DNA of 53,987 nucleotides from a virus: IMG/VR virus record IMGVR_UViG_3300046009_004608, positions 1 to 53,987 of that record. The stretch is one strand, 5' to 3'. A model generated the notes under the pieces. It was not told the origin of the DNA and made no database searches. It worked only from the letters and a program-made list of their open reading frames with translations. Position 1 is the stretch's first letter; every line of letters begins with the position of its first letter. The position numbers and the translations under genes were made by a program. Below, piece by piece: positions 38,855-48,264 of the stretch.

Positions 38855-40081
38855 ATGAGTTATAACAGCCCATTTACCGGAAACGTCATTCAGCCCACGG
38901 ATGTCTCCTATCGGGCCATTACGCTGTCGGCTAACACCCAGCTTGAGTGGCCAATCAACGGGAATGCAACAGACGACTATGCCGCCCGGATCATGAATGT
39001 GACGGCGACAGCCGGCAGTCTGAACCTCTATATGCCCCCTGCGGATCAAGCCTCCGTAGGACAAGACGCCCTAATCCGAAATGTCGGAGCAACCTCTTTC
39101 ACGGTTAAGGACTATAACGGGGTCAATACGATTATCACGATTGCCGCGGGTGAGGCTAAATATATCTACATCACGGCCAACCCAAATAATCAAGGCACTT
39201 GGGGAATTATTTCCTTCGGAGTTGGCTCTTCCTCAGCAGATGCGGCAAGTCTTGCTGGATATGGTCTTTTGGCCGTCACGACAACCCTAAATCAGTCACA
39301 TCCAGTCACTACGTTTAGTAGTAATGCGACTGCGACCGTTGCTTACCGAGCACAAGCCTATGTCTGGACGGGTGGAGCTGGGACATTAACTCTTGATTCA
39401 ACCTCCACTCTTGGCAACAACTGGTTCATGCTAATCAGAAATGGTGGAACTGGAGCTTTAACAGTCTCTCCATCGGGTGGAACTCTGATTAACGGGTCAG
39501 CGTCTATTGTTATGCAACCCACCGATTCGTGTGTTTTGGTGTGTTCTGGAACGGCGTTTTATACAGTAGGTCTTGGTAAATCTACATTATTTAATTTTAC
39601 CCAACTTACAAAAGACGTATCAGCCGGCGGTACATTTACACTAACTCCGTCAGAAGCATCAAACGTTATACAGAAATACACAGGAACATTAGCCGGAAAC
39701 GTAACGGTAGTTGTTCCGCCAACAGTTCAGGTTTATTACATTGTCAATGAAACTGTCGGAGGAGTAAGCAATTATACCGTTACCATTTCAACCGGTTTAG
39801 GAACCAATGCAATTATTACCGCAGGTCAACAATCAACTTTGGTATGTGATTCAGTAAATCTGTTTAACGCAAATACAGTACTAGCCGGCTCTTCCACGAT
39901 TAGTTTGAATAACGGTACAGTAGGTGCGCCATCATTAAATTTTTCAGCAGAAACCTCAACTGGAATTTATCGGGCAGGAGCTGGTCAATTTAATATTACG
40001 GTTGGCGGTGTAAACCAATTTACACTTACATCTAGCGGTTTAACAATCCCAAGTGGAATAGCAGGCGGAACCTTTACATGA
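38855..40081 (+). CDS. Beta-rich tail spike or needle-like protein (408 aa)
   Basis: This starts SYNSPFTGNVIQPTDVSYRAITLSANTQLEWP, a motif common at the N-terminus of podovirus tail proteins. It continues as beta strands and turns with Gly/Thr/Ser-rich rungs (ARIMNVTATAGSLNLYMP, ALIRNVGATSFTVKDYNG, repeated in different forms). The end is SAETSTGIYRAGAGQFNITVGGVNQFTLTSSGL, like other fibre ends, closing GGTFT as in the collagen-like fibre. Probably trimeric. No enzyme motif. Confidence 0.73.
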   Translation: MSYNSPFTGNVIQPTDVSYRAITLSANTQLEWPINGNATDDYAARIMNVTATAGSLNLYMPPADQASVGQDALIRNVGATSFTVKDYNGVNTIITIAAGEAKYIYITANPNNQGTWGIISFGVGSSSADAASLAGYGLLAVTTTLNQSHPVTTFSSNATATVAYRAQAYVWTGGAGTLTLDSTSTLGNNWFMLIRNGGTGALTVSPSGGTLINGSASIVMQPTDSCVLVCSGTAFYTVGLGKSTLFNFTQLTKDVSAGGTFTLTPSEASNVIQKYTGTLAGNVTVVVPPTVQVYYIVNETVGGVSNYTVTISTGLGTNAIITAGQQSTLVCDSVNLFNANTVLAGSSTISLNNGTVGAPSLNFSAETSTGIYRAGAGQFNITVGGVNQFTLTSSGLTIPSGIAGGTFT

Positions 40082-42153
40082 CACAAAAGGTTTTTGCCCT
40101 TGATACTCGTCCCGGTGTTCAGCGGGACGGTACTTATTTCGATAAAGACTTTTACACGGCGGGCCGTTGGGTTAGGTTTCAACGTGGCCGTCCCCGTAAG
40201 ATCCTTGGTTATCGAGCAATCACAAATGCAATTAACGGTTTATCTAGAGGCATTTATGTGAACTCCGAGGACGGCTTAAACCGTGTTTTTAATGGTTATG
40301 AAAGCGGCCTTGAAGTCTTAGAAATTGACAATAACGGCATTGGTTCGGGTATCACAGCAATCACTTTTGGTGGGCCTATTTTGACCCTTGGGGCCGTAGT
40401 TGGCGGGAGTCTTTACACCAACGGCACTTATACAAATGTAACATTAACAGGCGGATCTGGAACCGGAGCTAAGGCAACAATTGTCGTTGCGGCAGGAGCG
40501 GTATCAACGGTCACAATTACAACCGCCGGATCTTCCTACAAGGTCGGAGATAGCCTAAGTGCAACGGCGGCAAGCATAGGTGGAACTGGATCTGGATTTA
40601 GCGTTCCAGTAGCAACTATCGAAGATGGGTTTGATTCCAATCCTAATAATGTATGGCAGTTTGATGCCATGTTCGACACTCAAGGGGTAAATGCAACTCT
40701 GCTTTTAGCTCACCCCGGACAGAATCTTGCTCAAATTGACAGCACTATAAACACACCAGTTCTTTCCTGTCCGGTTACAGGAAGCATATCTACCCCTTTA
40801 AAAGACATCAATGGATCAAACCCAACCGGAGCGACTATATCGGTCTCTGGTGGGGTAGTGGTGTTACATCCTTACGTCTTCGTTTATGGCGACAATGGGT
40901 TAATTAAAAATTCATCAGCCGGAGATCCGTTTAACTGGAACGGTGCAGATGCAAACGAGGTCAACGTAGCCTCAACTAAAATTGTTAAGGGTCTCCCAGT
41001 TCGAGGCGGCTCTAACGCTCCGTCAGGACTGTTTTGGGCATTGGATTCTTTAATTCGTGTGTCCTACGCTCCGACATCAGTAGGCGTCGCTGGAACTGGA
41101 AACTATGGCCCAACCCTTTACTGGCGTTATGACACCATTTCTACCCAAACCTCAATTTTGTCATCTCAATCGGTTATTGAGTATGACGGAATTTATTACT
41201 GGATAGGTGTTGATCGGTTTCTTCTCTACAACGGTGTCGTTAAAGAGATTCCGAACAACATGAACCAAAACTACTTTTTTGACAATCTGAACTATTCCCA
41301 GCGGGAAAAGGTGTGGGCTACCAAAGTGCCGCGGTTTGGTGAAATTTGGTGGTTCTTTCCTAATGGAGACTCAGAAGAGTGCAATGACTGCATTATTTAT
41401 AACATTCGAGAGAATACTTGGTATGACGGTGGGCAGGCTTTGGGCTCCCGTAGGACCGCCGGATACTTCTCGCAGGTCTTTGCCTACCCAATAAATGCCG
41501 GGACTAATTTGTCAGTCGAAGAGACCGTATTCTCAGCGACCATTGATACCACTAATGCCTCAACCGATATTGAAATGCTCGAAACCAATCAAATTCGGAT
41601 TGGATTGGTGGTGGACTCAGCCAGCGTCCCAGCCGGTACGACTGTTGTGGCGATAGCGCCAAGCGCTACCCCCGGAAATATCACGGTGACCCTATCCGCG
41701 GCGGCTACGGCAACCCAGACGGAAACCGCCAATTTCTTGACCCCGCCCGGGCTTACCACCCTTTGGCAGCATGAAATTGGCACAGACGAGGTCAACGGGG
41801 AGGTTTCGTTAGCCATAGAGTCGTTTTTTGAAACCTCAGATCTTGGCTGGGTGGGTGGTGGCCCATCGCAGACGGGGCTGGATGGACTGAATAAGTGGTT
41901 GCACCTTGAGCGGGTAGAACCAGACTTTTTGCAAAACGGGGATATGGAGCTTTATGTGGTTGGCCGCCCGTATGCCCAAGCCGAAGACAAGATTTCTAAT
42001 CCTTATGTCTTTGCCCCCGGAACCCACAAAATCGATATGCGGGAGCAACGGCGGGAGCTAAGGCTAAAGTTTCGTAGCAATGTGGTCGGTGGCAACTACC
42101 AAATGGGTCGGGTATTGTTGAACGCTAACTTCGGTGATGTCCGAGGCTACTGA
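40078..42153 (+). CDS. P22 gp10-like tail hub / packaged-DNA stabilisation protein
   Basis: This 691-residue protein seems to be a large propeller with inserted domains: WVRFQRGRPRKILGYRAI, LSRGIYVNSEDGLNRVF, then KGLPVRGGSNAPSGLFWALDSLIRVSYAP, YWRYDTISTQTSILSSQSVIEYDGIYYWIGVDRFLLYNG, and SQREKVWATKVPRFGEIWWFFPNGD. These blades resemble P22 gp10, the hub below the adaptor. A phage-type Gly/Thr insert (about residues 100-180, with GGSGTGAKATIVV and GGTGSGFSVP) and a second insert (about 480-560) enlarge it. The similarity is by motif, not alignment. Confidence 0.7.
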   Translation: MTQKVFALDTRPGVQRDGTYFDKDFYTAGRWVRFQRGRPRKILGYRAITNAINGLSRGIYVNSEDGLNRVFNGYESGLEVLEIDNNGIGSGITAITFGGPILTLGAVVGGSLYTNGTYTNVTLTGGSGTGAKATIVVAAGAVSTVTITTAGSSYKVGDSLSATAASIGGTGSGFSVPVATIEDGFDSNPNNVWQFDAMFDTQGVNATLLLAHPGQNLAQIDSTINTPVLSCPVTGSISTPLKDINGSNPTGATISVSGGVVVLHPYVFVYGDNGLIKNSSAGDPFNWNGADANEVNVASTKIVKGLPVRGGSNAPSGLFWALDSLIRVSYAPTSVGVAGTGNYGPTLYWRYDTISTQTSILSSQSVIEYDGIYYWIGVDRFLLYNGVVKEIPNNMNQNYFFDNLNYSQREKVWATKVPRFGEIWWFFPNGDSEECNDCIIYNIRENTWYDGGQALGSRRTAGYFSQVFAYPINAGTNLSVEETVFSATIDTTNASTDIEMLETNQIRIGLVVDSASVPAGTTVVAIAPSATPGNITVTLSAAATATQTETANFLTPPGLTTLWQHEIGTDEVNGEVSLAIESFFETSDLGWVGGGPSQTGLDGLNKWLHLERVEPDFLQNGDMELYVVGRPYAQAEDKISNPYVFAPGTHKIDMREQRRELRLKFRSNVVGGNYQMGRVLLNANFGDVRGY

Positions 42154-42401
42154 TGACAATTGCCATAGTCTACGATCCGAGATACCACACATGGGATTCA
42201 TGGGCTTCCCTAATGGTGGAGGCATTTGCTGCCCAGCAGTTGTCAGTTCCGGGTCCGGAAACTGAGTGGAAATCTTGGGCGGAAGGTTTAAAAGCAATAG
42301 ATGTATTTACAAATGAGGCTATTCCCGGTCCGGGGCCATTTATGAATTGGCAGGACTGGGCGGCCGCTTTGGTCAACGCTATCAATAGGCCGGTGGAATA
42401 A
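42153..42401 (+). CDS. Small hypothetical tail-region protein (82 aa)
   Basis: The start overlaps the hub stop (TGATG). The product has paired aromatic segments: YHTWDSWASLMVEAFAAQQLSVPGPE and a similar MNWQDWAAALVNAINRP. The two halves resemble each other (W-D/Q-x-W-A-x-x-L/M-V), with central WKSWAEGLKAIDVF as a third. Similar small proteins appear next to podovirus tail genes. It may be a trimeric tail tip or chaperone. Function unknown. Confidence 0.68.
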   Translation: MTIAIVYDPRYHTWDSWASLMVEAFAAQQLSVPGPETEWKSWAEGLKAIDVFTNEAIPGPGPFMNWQDWAAALVNAINRPVE

Positions 42402-42403
42402 CT

Positions 42404-44161
42404 ATGGCAACCTTAGAAGATATTCAAGCATATTTAACTGCAAATCCAAATATGACGGATCAGCAAATTGCTGCCGCCATGAACCAGTTTAGTGTCTCTC
42501 CGCTTCAGATGTCTCAAGCCACTAACGTTCCGCTTGAAAATATTCAGCAGAGATTTGATGCAGCTGTGGGACAAGACCAAGCCATCGCTAATCGAATAGC
42601 AGAAATTCAACAATCGGGTGGTAGTGAATACGATATCGCTAGAGAGGCGGCGGCAAACAAAATATCAGCCGCAGACTTGTCCCGCATTACTGGGCTTTCC
42701 GCCGATCAAATTATGCAAATGTCAGGCGGAGTTTTAAAAGACTCTACTATTCCTCCGCGACCCACTTTCAGCGGTATGGTTGCCGAATGGAATAAAAGCC
42801 ATGAGGCACGGTTCGGAGCGCCTGTAAATTTGGCAACGTCTGGCCAAGAAAACCTGCAAAAACAGGCCACTGAACTTGCCGCAGAAACTAAGCGGCGTCA
42901 GGAAGAGTGGGATAAAACCTATGGAAATACGCCTGAGGGCAAAATTATTAAAGAAAATCCGCCACCGGATTGGCGAGATATCTATGAGCCTTGGTCGCAG
43001 AGTCATCAAAAACAATTTGGAAACATAATTGATCGTCCGTGGAATACAGATGAGGCTACTATCAAGCAAAAAAGAGAGCTTGATGATAAGTACATAAAGT
43101 CTATTCAGGATTACAACGCAAAATACGGAACTAACATCAGTCCAGATCCGAATGTATTGGGAAGTTTCAGTCAGCCCAGTGAGTTTTATAAAGAGCCGGA
43201 AAAAGACAAGTGGTATGAAAATCCGTTAAATATAGCCGCTCTTGCCGCGCTAGCTTATTTTGGTGCGCCGTATGTTACTAACGCACTAAGCAGTTTAAGC
43301 AGTCTAGGCGCTGCGGAAGTTTTACCGGGTGCTGGCGCTGAAGTCTTTGCTTTGGGCGATGTTGCTGTTCCTACAATCACATCCATTCCAGCAGTAGAAG
43401 CTGCCGGGACACTCGCTGCTAGTAATTTAGTGAACAATTTGCCCGTAGAAATTATTGATAAAAGCATACCTTTTGATCCAAAGGCTTACGATGCAATTTC
43501 AACGACTACGGGTTTATCTAACCTTGCCAAAGCTGGATTAGAAACTCTTACTCAAAATCCGCTTACAACGCTACGCACCGCAAATACGGTAAAAAATATT
43601 TACGATGCTTTTACTGGAGGTGGTGGGGACACTGGTGGTTTAACTGGCGGTTTAGATAAAAACTCTTCTAGTCTGCTATCGCAAGGTTTGGCCATGCTTC
43701 AGCCGGGTCAATCGCAATATGCTCTACCCGGAAGCCTTGAGTCTACTTATCTCGCTCCGGCATCCGGCGCCACCCAACAGCAGGCTCAGTTTCTGTCGCA
43801 GTTAAAGCAGTTATATCCTGAGCTTCGAGGTGCAGACGATAACCTGTTATCAACGATTGCCTCCCGGACCGGCGTAGCTGCGGCTAAGGGTGGCCATATT
43901 CCTGAGTTTATTACTGGCGCTACCGGACACTATGTTCAGGGTCGTGGAGATGGTCAGTCAGATGAGATTCCAGCCATGCTTGCCGACGGTGAGTATGTGT
44001 TTGATGCCGACACCGTAGCCGCACTTGGGAACGGTTCAAACAAGGCAGGTGCCAAGATGCTGGACAAAATGAGAGAAAACATCCGTGAGCACAAGCGTAA
44101 AGCGCCTACGGACAAAATACCTCCTAAGGCCAAGTCGCCTTTGGAATACCTAAGGGGTTAA
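42404..44161 (+). CDS. Virion internal/ejection-type protein with GRGDG-QSDEIPAMLADGEY motif
   Basis: This 585-residue protein has helical repeats near the start (LEDIQAYLTANPNMTDQQIAAAMNQF, PLQMSQATNVPLENI, LSRITGLSADQIM), a charged middle and hydrophobic segments at about residues 275-345 (NIAALAALAYFGAPYV, LPGAGAEVFAL). Near the end is a well-known phage pattern: YVQGRGDGQSDEIPAMLADGEYVF, then ADTVAALGNGSNKAGAKMLD, preceded by a glycine bead (AAKGGHIPEF). Such proteins are often thought to be ejected with the DNA. No enzyme domain. Confidence 0.74.
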   Translation: MATLEDIQAYLTANPNMTDQQIAAAMNQFSVSPLQMSQATNVPLENIQQRFDAAVGQDQAIANRIAEIQQSGGSEYDIAREAAANKISAADLSRITGLSADQIMQMSGGVLKDSTIPPRPTFSGMVAEWNKSHEARFGAPVNLATSGQENLQKQATELAAETKRRQEEWDKTYGNTPEGKIIKENPPPDWRDIYEPWSQSHQKQFGNIIDRPWNTDEATIKQKRELDDKYIKSIQDYNAKYGTNISPDPNVLGSFSQPSEFYKEPEKDKWYENPLNIAALAALAYFGAPYVTNALSSLSSLGAAEVLPGAGAEVFALGDVAVPTITSIPAVEAAGTLAASNLVNNLPVEIIDKSIPFDPKAYDAISTTTGLSNLAKAGLETLTQNPLTTLRTANTVKNIYDAFTGGGGDTGGLTGGLDKNSSSLLSQGLAMLQPGQSQYALPGSLESTYLAPASGATQQQAQFLSQLKQLYPELRGADDNLLSTIASRTGVAAAKGGHIPEFITGATGHYVQGRGDGQSDEIPAMLADGEYVFDADTVAALGNGSNKAGAKMLDKMRENIREHKRKAPTDKIPPKAKSPLEYLRG

Positions 44162-44163
44162 AG

Positions 44164-46965
44164 ATGGCTACACCAGAGCAATTAGCACAGTTTCAAAATT
44201 TGGTGCAAAGCGGTGATTTTGCTAAAGCGGCTACGCTTGCACAGGGTCAGGGATTTGGCGCTCAAGATGTGACCAATTACATCAATACTAATCCTGCCTT
44301 ATTTGGGTTTCCTAGCGAAGTTCCGTTAAGTGCGGTTCAGCCATTTTTTACGACAGGAACAACTGGTGCGCCAGCCACGACTGCAACTACAACAACTACG
44401 CCAACGAAACCGACAACCCCAACGACTCCAACGACCCCAACAACACCGTCAACCACAACCCCGGTAACAACGGTCACTACGCCCACAACGACCCCGACTC
44501 AGACCGGGGGTAGTTTTACTCAAGGTGCGCCGCTTCCGAACATTACGACCACCCAGACGCAGGCAACCTCTGCCCCGTCTTGGTACATGGATTACTTGTC
44601 CGGGCTTGCCCAAAAGAGCGCTCAGGCCGCTCAAGGGGCTCAATATGTCGGTGCATCCCCGCTTCAACAGCGGGCTTTTGATCTGACCGGTCAAGCGGCT
44701 GGCCAATATGCTCCGATGCTCCAAAAGGGTGCGGGGTTTGCTGAGACCGCCGGTGGTGCTAAGGCTTATCAAGACATCGATAAGTACATGAACCCCTATG
44801 TTCAGGATGTGGTTAAACGCATCGGGGAACTAGGGCAACGTCAAATTGAGCAAAATATCGCCCCCGGTGTTACTTCCGGTCTTGTCGGGGCTGGTCAGTT
44901 TGGCTCCAAAAGGGGCGCAGAAGCTCTTGGACAGACTCTCAGGGACGTCCAGCAAAACATCCTAGGTCAGCAGTCCCAAGCCCTACAGTCGGGCTATACG
45001 CAAGCCTTAGCGGCCGCACAAGGGGATCTATCCCGTCAGTTGACCGCTGGCCAGCAGTTAGGCGCCCTTGCCCAAGCCGGTCAGGGCATGAATGTCGCTG
45101 ATATCAATGCCCTTGCAACCCTCGGTGCGCAGCAACAAGCCATCCAGCAAAATAAGGAACTCTTTCCTCTACAGCAGCTGGCTAATCAGGCGGCAGTCAT
45201 GCGTGGCTACGCAGTCCCGACCAGTGTTTCAACCCAATACACCGGACCGATTCCGGGAGCATATGCGGCTTCCCCGCTTCAGCAGATCGCTGGTATTGCT
45301 GCCCTTCTTGGTGGAATGAGTAATACCAAATTGGGTACAACCGCAGGCAACGCAATAAGCAAAGCCCTAAGCAGCATATTTAGTAGCGGCTCTAGCGGCA
45401 CAAGCGGCGGAAATATGACCGATTTAGATTGGTTAAATTGGGCAAAATCCGGATCTTCTGGAACACCGGGGGTGCCGTTTTCGTTAGAAGACCTAGCGAA
45501 TATGCCAGTAAAAGACGGTGGCTCCATAAAAAAGTATCGTCACGGCGGTGATGTGCGCGGATACGCCACCGCTGGTTCGGTAAGCCCGCCCCCTATCCCG
45601 GGGGGTCTATCCGTAGACTCAAAAGCCCGCGAAGATTATTTCGCTGAACTAAACAAGTTACTTGAGGCAATTGAGGAACGGGGTGAAGGCGGCCCAAACC
45701 TGTTTCAGGTAGCTGGAGCCTTACTTGATCCCGGTCGAACCGGTGGAGCCGGAGAGGCTTTAGGTCGGGCATCTGCCGTAATGGGCGAGAAGATTGAAAG
45801 AGAGCGGGAGAGAATGTTGCCGCTTGCTCAAGCTAGAGCCAGCATTGCAGGTCAGAAATTCCAAATTGAAAACGAAGCACGGGCTCTTGAGTTGGTTGCC
45901 AAAACTTTGGGAACGACTCCAGAAGTCATTGGTAATCAAATTTCCGACGGCACGGTTCCGACCGATATGCTTTCAAGAATGACTCCGGGGTTATTTCTGA
46001 CGGTCAATAAACTTGATCCGAAACTTGGTTCTGCCTTGAAGTCCATGTTTGATATGGATGTTGAGCGCAAGAAACTTGTTCAGGCCGATGTCACCGCCGG
46101 AATGAATTACGCTGAAGGAATTGCTAAGTACGGTTCAGACTTTGCAAAACTTCTGCCAAGAGGAATTAGGGTTCCGGGTATGCCAGAGCCGGTAACGGCT
46201 GGGGCTACAAGCTCGCCACAGCCTCCGAGACCTGCTGTTCCAACTTCTGCCGCCCCGGCGAAGGCTCCTCCAGAGGCTACGTCAGATTTAGAGGGAATGC
46301 CTCTAGCCGCCCGAGCTGATGTGTTGCGTGACCGTGCCAAGACAAGGGAAGAAGAAACTAAGCCCATGCGGGCAGACATCATGCAGTGGACGCCCCAAGC
46401 GATCAGTTTGGCTAATAACCGTTTAGATGAGCTGATTGACATCTCTAATGATCCCGAGGGAGCTAGAGTTTTTGGTCTGATGCAAAAGCAAGGTATTTTG
46501 CCTGCCATGGCCGCTGCAGCTCAAGAAGCCGTAAGGGTTGGACAAACCACAGTGACGTTCCCTGTTCAGCAGTTTTTAGAAAAACTAAATCTAACCCCGC
46601 CGCAACAGAGAATTTTGCGTAGAGCATCTCAGTTGTTGACTGAAGAGTTTTTTGAAAGCGCTAAACTTACTCGATCCGTATTGGGACCGCAGATGTCTAA
46701 TGCCGATACGATCATCCAGCAGCGCCCCATGGCAACCATTGAGGATGCCGCATCAACGGTTGATTACTGGGCCAAACAGCGCAAACTTCTAAACTATCAG
46801 CGTAGAGATATGTTTGGAGCGCTGGATAGATGGGATCGTCGAGTTGGTGTACAGGCCCCGGCAAGCCAATTCTTCACTTCACGCGAGTATCAAGAGATCG
46901 TTAATAAGTACGACGACCTGCAGAAACAGTTCCGTCAGAAGTATCCCGGCTTTGGAGCACGATAA
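44164..46965 (+). CDS. Large internal virion protein with Thr/Pro linker (933 aa)
   Basis: An N-terminal helical part of about 60 residues resembles the start of the previous protein. A low-complexity Thr/Pro linker follows (about 72-118). After it is a long Gln/Ala-rich helical part (AAQGAQYVGASPLQQRAFDLTGQAAGQYAP, then GVTSGLVGAGQFGSKRGAEALGQTL), a glycine-bead pair (VKDGGSIKKYRHGGDV) and a further helical part to the end (RRASQLLTEEFFESAKLTRSVLGPQMSNADT). Size and order fit an ejection protein that spans the host envelope. No lytic transglycosylase motif was found. Confidence 0.74.
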   Translation: MATPEQLAQFQNLVQSGDFAKAATLAQGQGFGAQDVTNYINTNPALFGFPSEVPLSAVQPFFTTGTTGAPATTATTTTTPTKPTTPTTPTTPTTPSTTTPVTTVTTPTTTPTQTGGSFTQGAPLPNITTTQTQATSAPSWYMDYLSGLAQKSAQAAQGAQYVGASPLQQRAFDLTGQAAGQYAPMLQKGAGFAETAGGAKAYQDIDKYMNPYVQDVVKRIGELGQRQIEQNIAPGVTSGLVGAGQFGSKRGAEALGQTLRDVQQNILGQQSQALQSGYTQALAAAQGDLSRQLTAGQQLGALAQAGQGMNVADINALATLGAQQQAIQQNKELFPLQQLANQAAVMRGYAVPTSVSTQYTGPIPGAYAASPLQQIAGIAALLGGMSNTKLGTTAGNAISKALSSIFSSGSSGTSGGNMTDLDWLNWAKSGSSGTPGVPFSLEDLANMPVKDGGSIKKYRHGGDVRGYATAGSVSPPPIPGGLSVDSKAREDYFAELNKLLEAIEERGEGGPNLFQVAGALLDPGRTGGAGEALGRASAVMGEKIERERERMLPLAQARASIAGQKFQIENEARALELVAKTLGTTPEVIGNQISDGTVPTDMLSRMTPGLFLTVNKLDPKLGSALKSMFDMDVERKKLVQADVTAGMNYAEGIAKYGSDFAKLLPRGIRVPGMPEPVTAGATSSPQPPRPAVPTSAAPAKAPPEATSDLEGMPLAARADVLRDRAKTREEETKPMRADIMQWTPQAISLANNRLDELIDISNDPEGARVFGLMQKQGILPAMAAAAQEAVRVGQTTVTFPVQQFLEKLNLTPPQQRILRRASQLLTEEFFESAKLTRSVLGPQMSNADTIIQQRPMATIEDAASTVDYWAKQRKLLNYQRRDMFGALDRWDRRVGVQAPASQFFTSREYQEIVNKYDDLQKQFRQKYPGFGAR

Positions 46966-47852
46966 TGGCAAAACTTGAGGATCTTGACCCATCCCTTGCT
47001 AAAGGCCCCCGGCAACGGCAGGAGGTTGACACCTCCGCATTAGAGGCTCTCGATCCGGTATTTCGTCGCCCACCCCCAAGGTTTGAAAAGAACGAAGAAA
47101 TTTCGGTTTCAGAGCTTCCGGCGGCCTACCAGATGGTTAAAGGTGCGCTGATCGGTGAGAGCGAGCCGGACACTGGGATGTTTACCTTAGGAGGCGCTGG
47201 AACCGGAGCCATGCTAGGGGCTGCCGAGCAAAGCCGAAATATCATGCGGCTGTTCAGCAATCCTAAAGTTCAGGCCGCGGCAACAGAGGCGGTGGCAGAC
47301 AACCCAGAGCTTGCTAAGTGGCTCAAGAACTGGGCAGGTATTGAGCGTCCAGCAGATGTAGGCGGGGTTCCGTCACAGTCTCAGATCTATCAGCGTACCA
47401 AAACCCATGGCAAGGCCGGAGAAAAGTTATACAAAAAGTTTGGCACTGATCCGCTCGACATTTTGCGTCAGGCAGAAAAGGCTAAAGAAACACAAGCTGC
47501 GGCTGAAGCTGCCGCACGGTCTGCTCGTATGGCCCAATTAGGGGAAAAAGCCAGTTCGGTAAGCCGTGGGCTGGGATACATCCCCGGTCTCAGTGTGGCC
47601 GCAGGTGGCCTCGGGGGATACGACATTGCTGAGGCCATGAAACGCTATGAGTCGGGTGACACGCCCGGGGCGCTCATTCAGGGTGTCGGTGGTTTAGGCG
47701 CATTAGCATCTCTTCTGCCTCATCCCGTCCCCAGAATTCTAGGTGGGGGTTTAAGTTTAATGTCTATGCCGGCGCTTTATATGTATGAAGCAATGACCGG
47801 CAAAAGACCGCCAAGTGAGCCAGCCGCCGGCCTAGGATCAATGGCGCCGTAA
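46965..47852 (+). CDS. Internal virion protein, membrane-active end (295 aa)
   Basis: The last gene of the late unit starts by one-base overlap (TAATG). The start is Pro-rich and charged (KLEDLDPSLAKGPRQRQEVD). The centre is helical (QAAATEAVADNPELAKWLKNW, RQAEKAKETQAAAEAAARSARMAQL). The end is hydrophobic and Gly-rich (YIPGLSVAAGGLGGYDIA, LIQGVGGLGALASLLPH, ILGGGLSLMSMPALYMYEAM), likely to insert into membranes. It fits a third ejection protein. It ends 52 bases before a strong terminator. Confidence 0.73.
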   Translation: MAKLEDLDPSLAKGPRQRQEVDTSALEALDPVFRRPPPRFEKNEEISVSELPAAYQMVKGALIGESEPDTGMFTLGGAGTGAMLGAAEQSRNIMRLFSNPKVQAAATEAVADNPELAKWLKNWAGIERPADVGGVPSQSQIYQRTKTHGKAGEKLYKKFGTDPLDILRQAEKAKETQAAAEAAARSARMAQLGEKASSVSRGLGYIPGLSVAAGGLGGYDIAEAMKRYESGDTPGALIQGVGGLGALASLLPHPVPRILGGGLSLMSMPALYMYEAMTGKRPPSEPAAGLGSMAP

Positions 47853-47904
47853 TTGTCTCCTCAGGGGGATTCGTGGCCTTAACACTCCTGCCACACCCTC
47901 TTTT

Positions 47905-47928
47905 GCCCCCTACTCGGGGGCTTTTTTT
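47905..47928 (+). terminator. Rho-independent terminator ending the late operon
   Basis: GCCCCC (47905-47910) pairs with GGGGGC (47916-47921) around TACTC, followed by seven T. It ends rightward transcription after the last virion gene. The reverse strand has no T run on its exit side, so it is one-way. The stop codon and last codons of the convergent small gene (47910-48062) lie inside the hairpin and T run. Confidence 0.92.
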
Positions 47929-48062
47929 GCCACATCGGCAAGTATTAGCGCCTCAAGTTTCCTAGCGAACTCAATGATGTCTACATCGTTGGCGTAAAAA
48001 CCATTCGGGTCTTTGTTTTCGCAGTAAAAGAAAATCTGCTTGATGTCTTCATTTGTCAGCAT
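47910..48062 (-). CDS. Short hypothetical protein at the end of the leftward operon (50 aa)
   Basis: ATG on the reverse strand at 48062 has GGAAG about 7 bases before it and gives a product starting MLTNEDIKQIFFYCENKD, ending VAKKAPE. A longer reading from 48131 covers the end of the upstream gene and is unlikely. The reverse codons for the final KKAP read through the late terminator. The product is helical and acidic with one cysteine. Function unknown. Confidence 0.65.
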   Translation of the reverse strand: MLTNEDIKQIFFYCENKDPNGFYANDVDIIEFARKLEALILADVAKKAPE

Positions 48063-48264
48063 TTTTAATCTTCCATAGCTCCCAGTTGATAACTGTGTTT
48101 CTGGCAATGCTCTTTTGAACCGATGCCACATAAGGGTTCAGTTCGCTTGCCAAAAACTCCTCTACAACATTTCGATGCTCTAAAAACTTTTCGTGTTTTT
48201 TGGCCTCAGCTTCAATGGTGAAGACTTTGCCATCCGAAGTTTGGAATGCCTGTATTGTTTTCAT
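48049..48264 (-). CDS. Hypothetical protein (71 aa)
   Basis: ATG on the reverse strand at 48264 overlaps the stop of the nuclease-like gene (ATGA), so this start is preferred to one 81 bases upstream. The product starts MKTIQAFQTSDGKVFTIEAEAKKHEKFLEHRNVVEEFL. This strand-then-helix form, with a D/G-K-x-F/Y-x-x-E-x-E-A pattern, is common in small phage proteins of unknown role. It overlaps the following gene by 14 bases. Probably expressed with the recombination genes. Confidence 0.7.
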   Translation of the reverse strand: MKTIQAFQTSDGKVFTIEAEAKKHEKFLEHRNVVEEFLASELNPYVASVQKSIARNTVINWELWKIKNADK

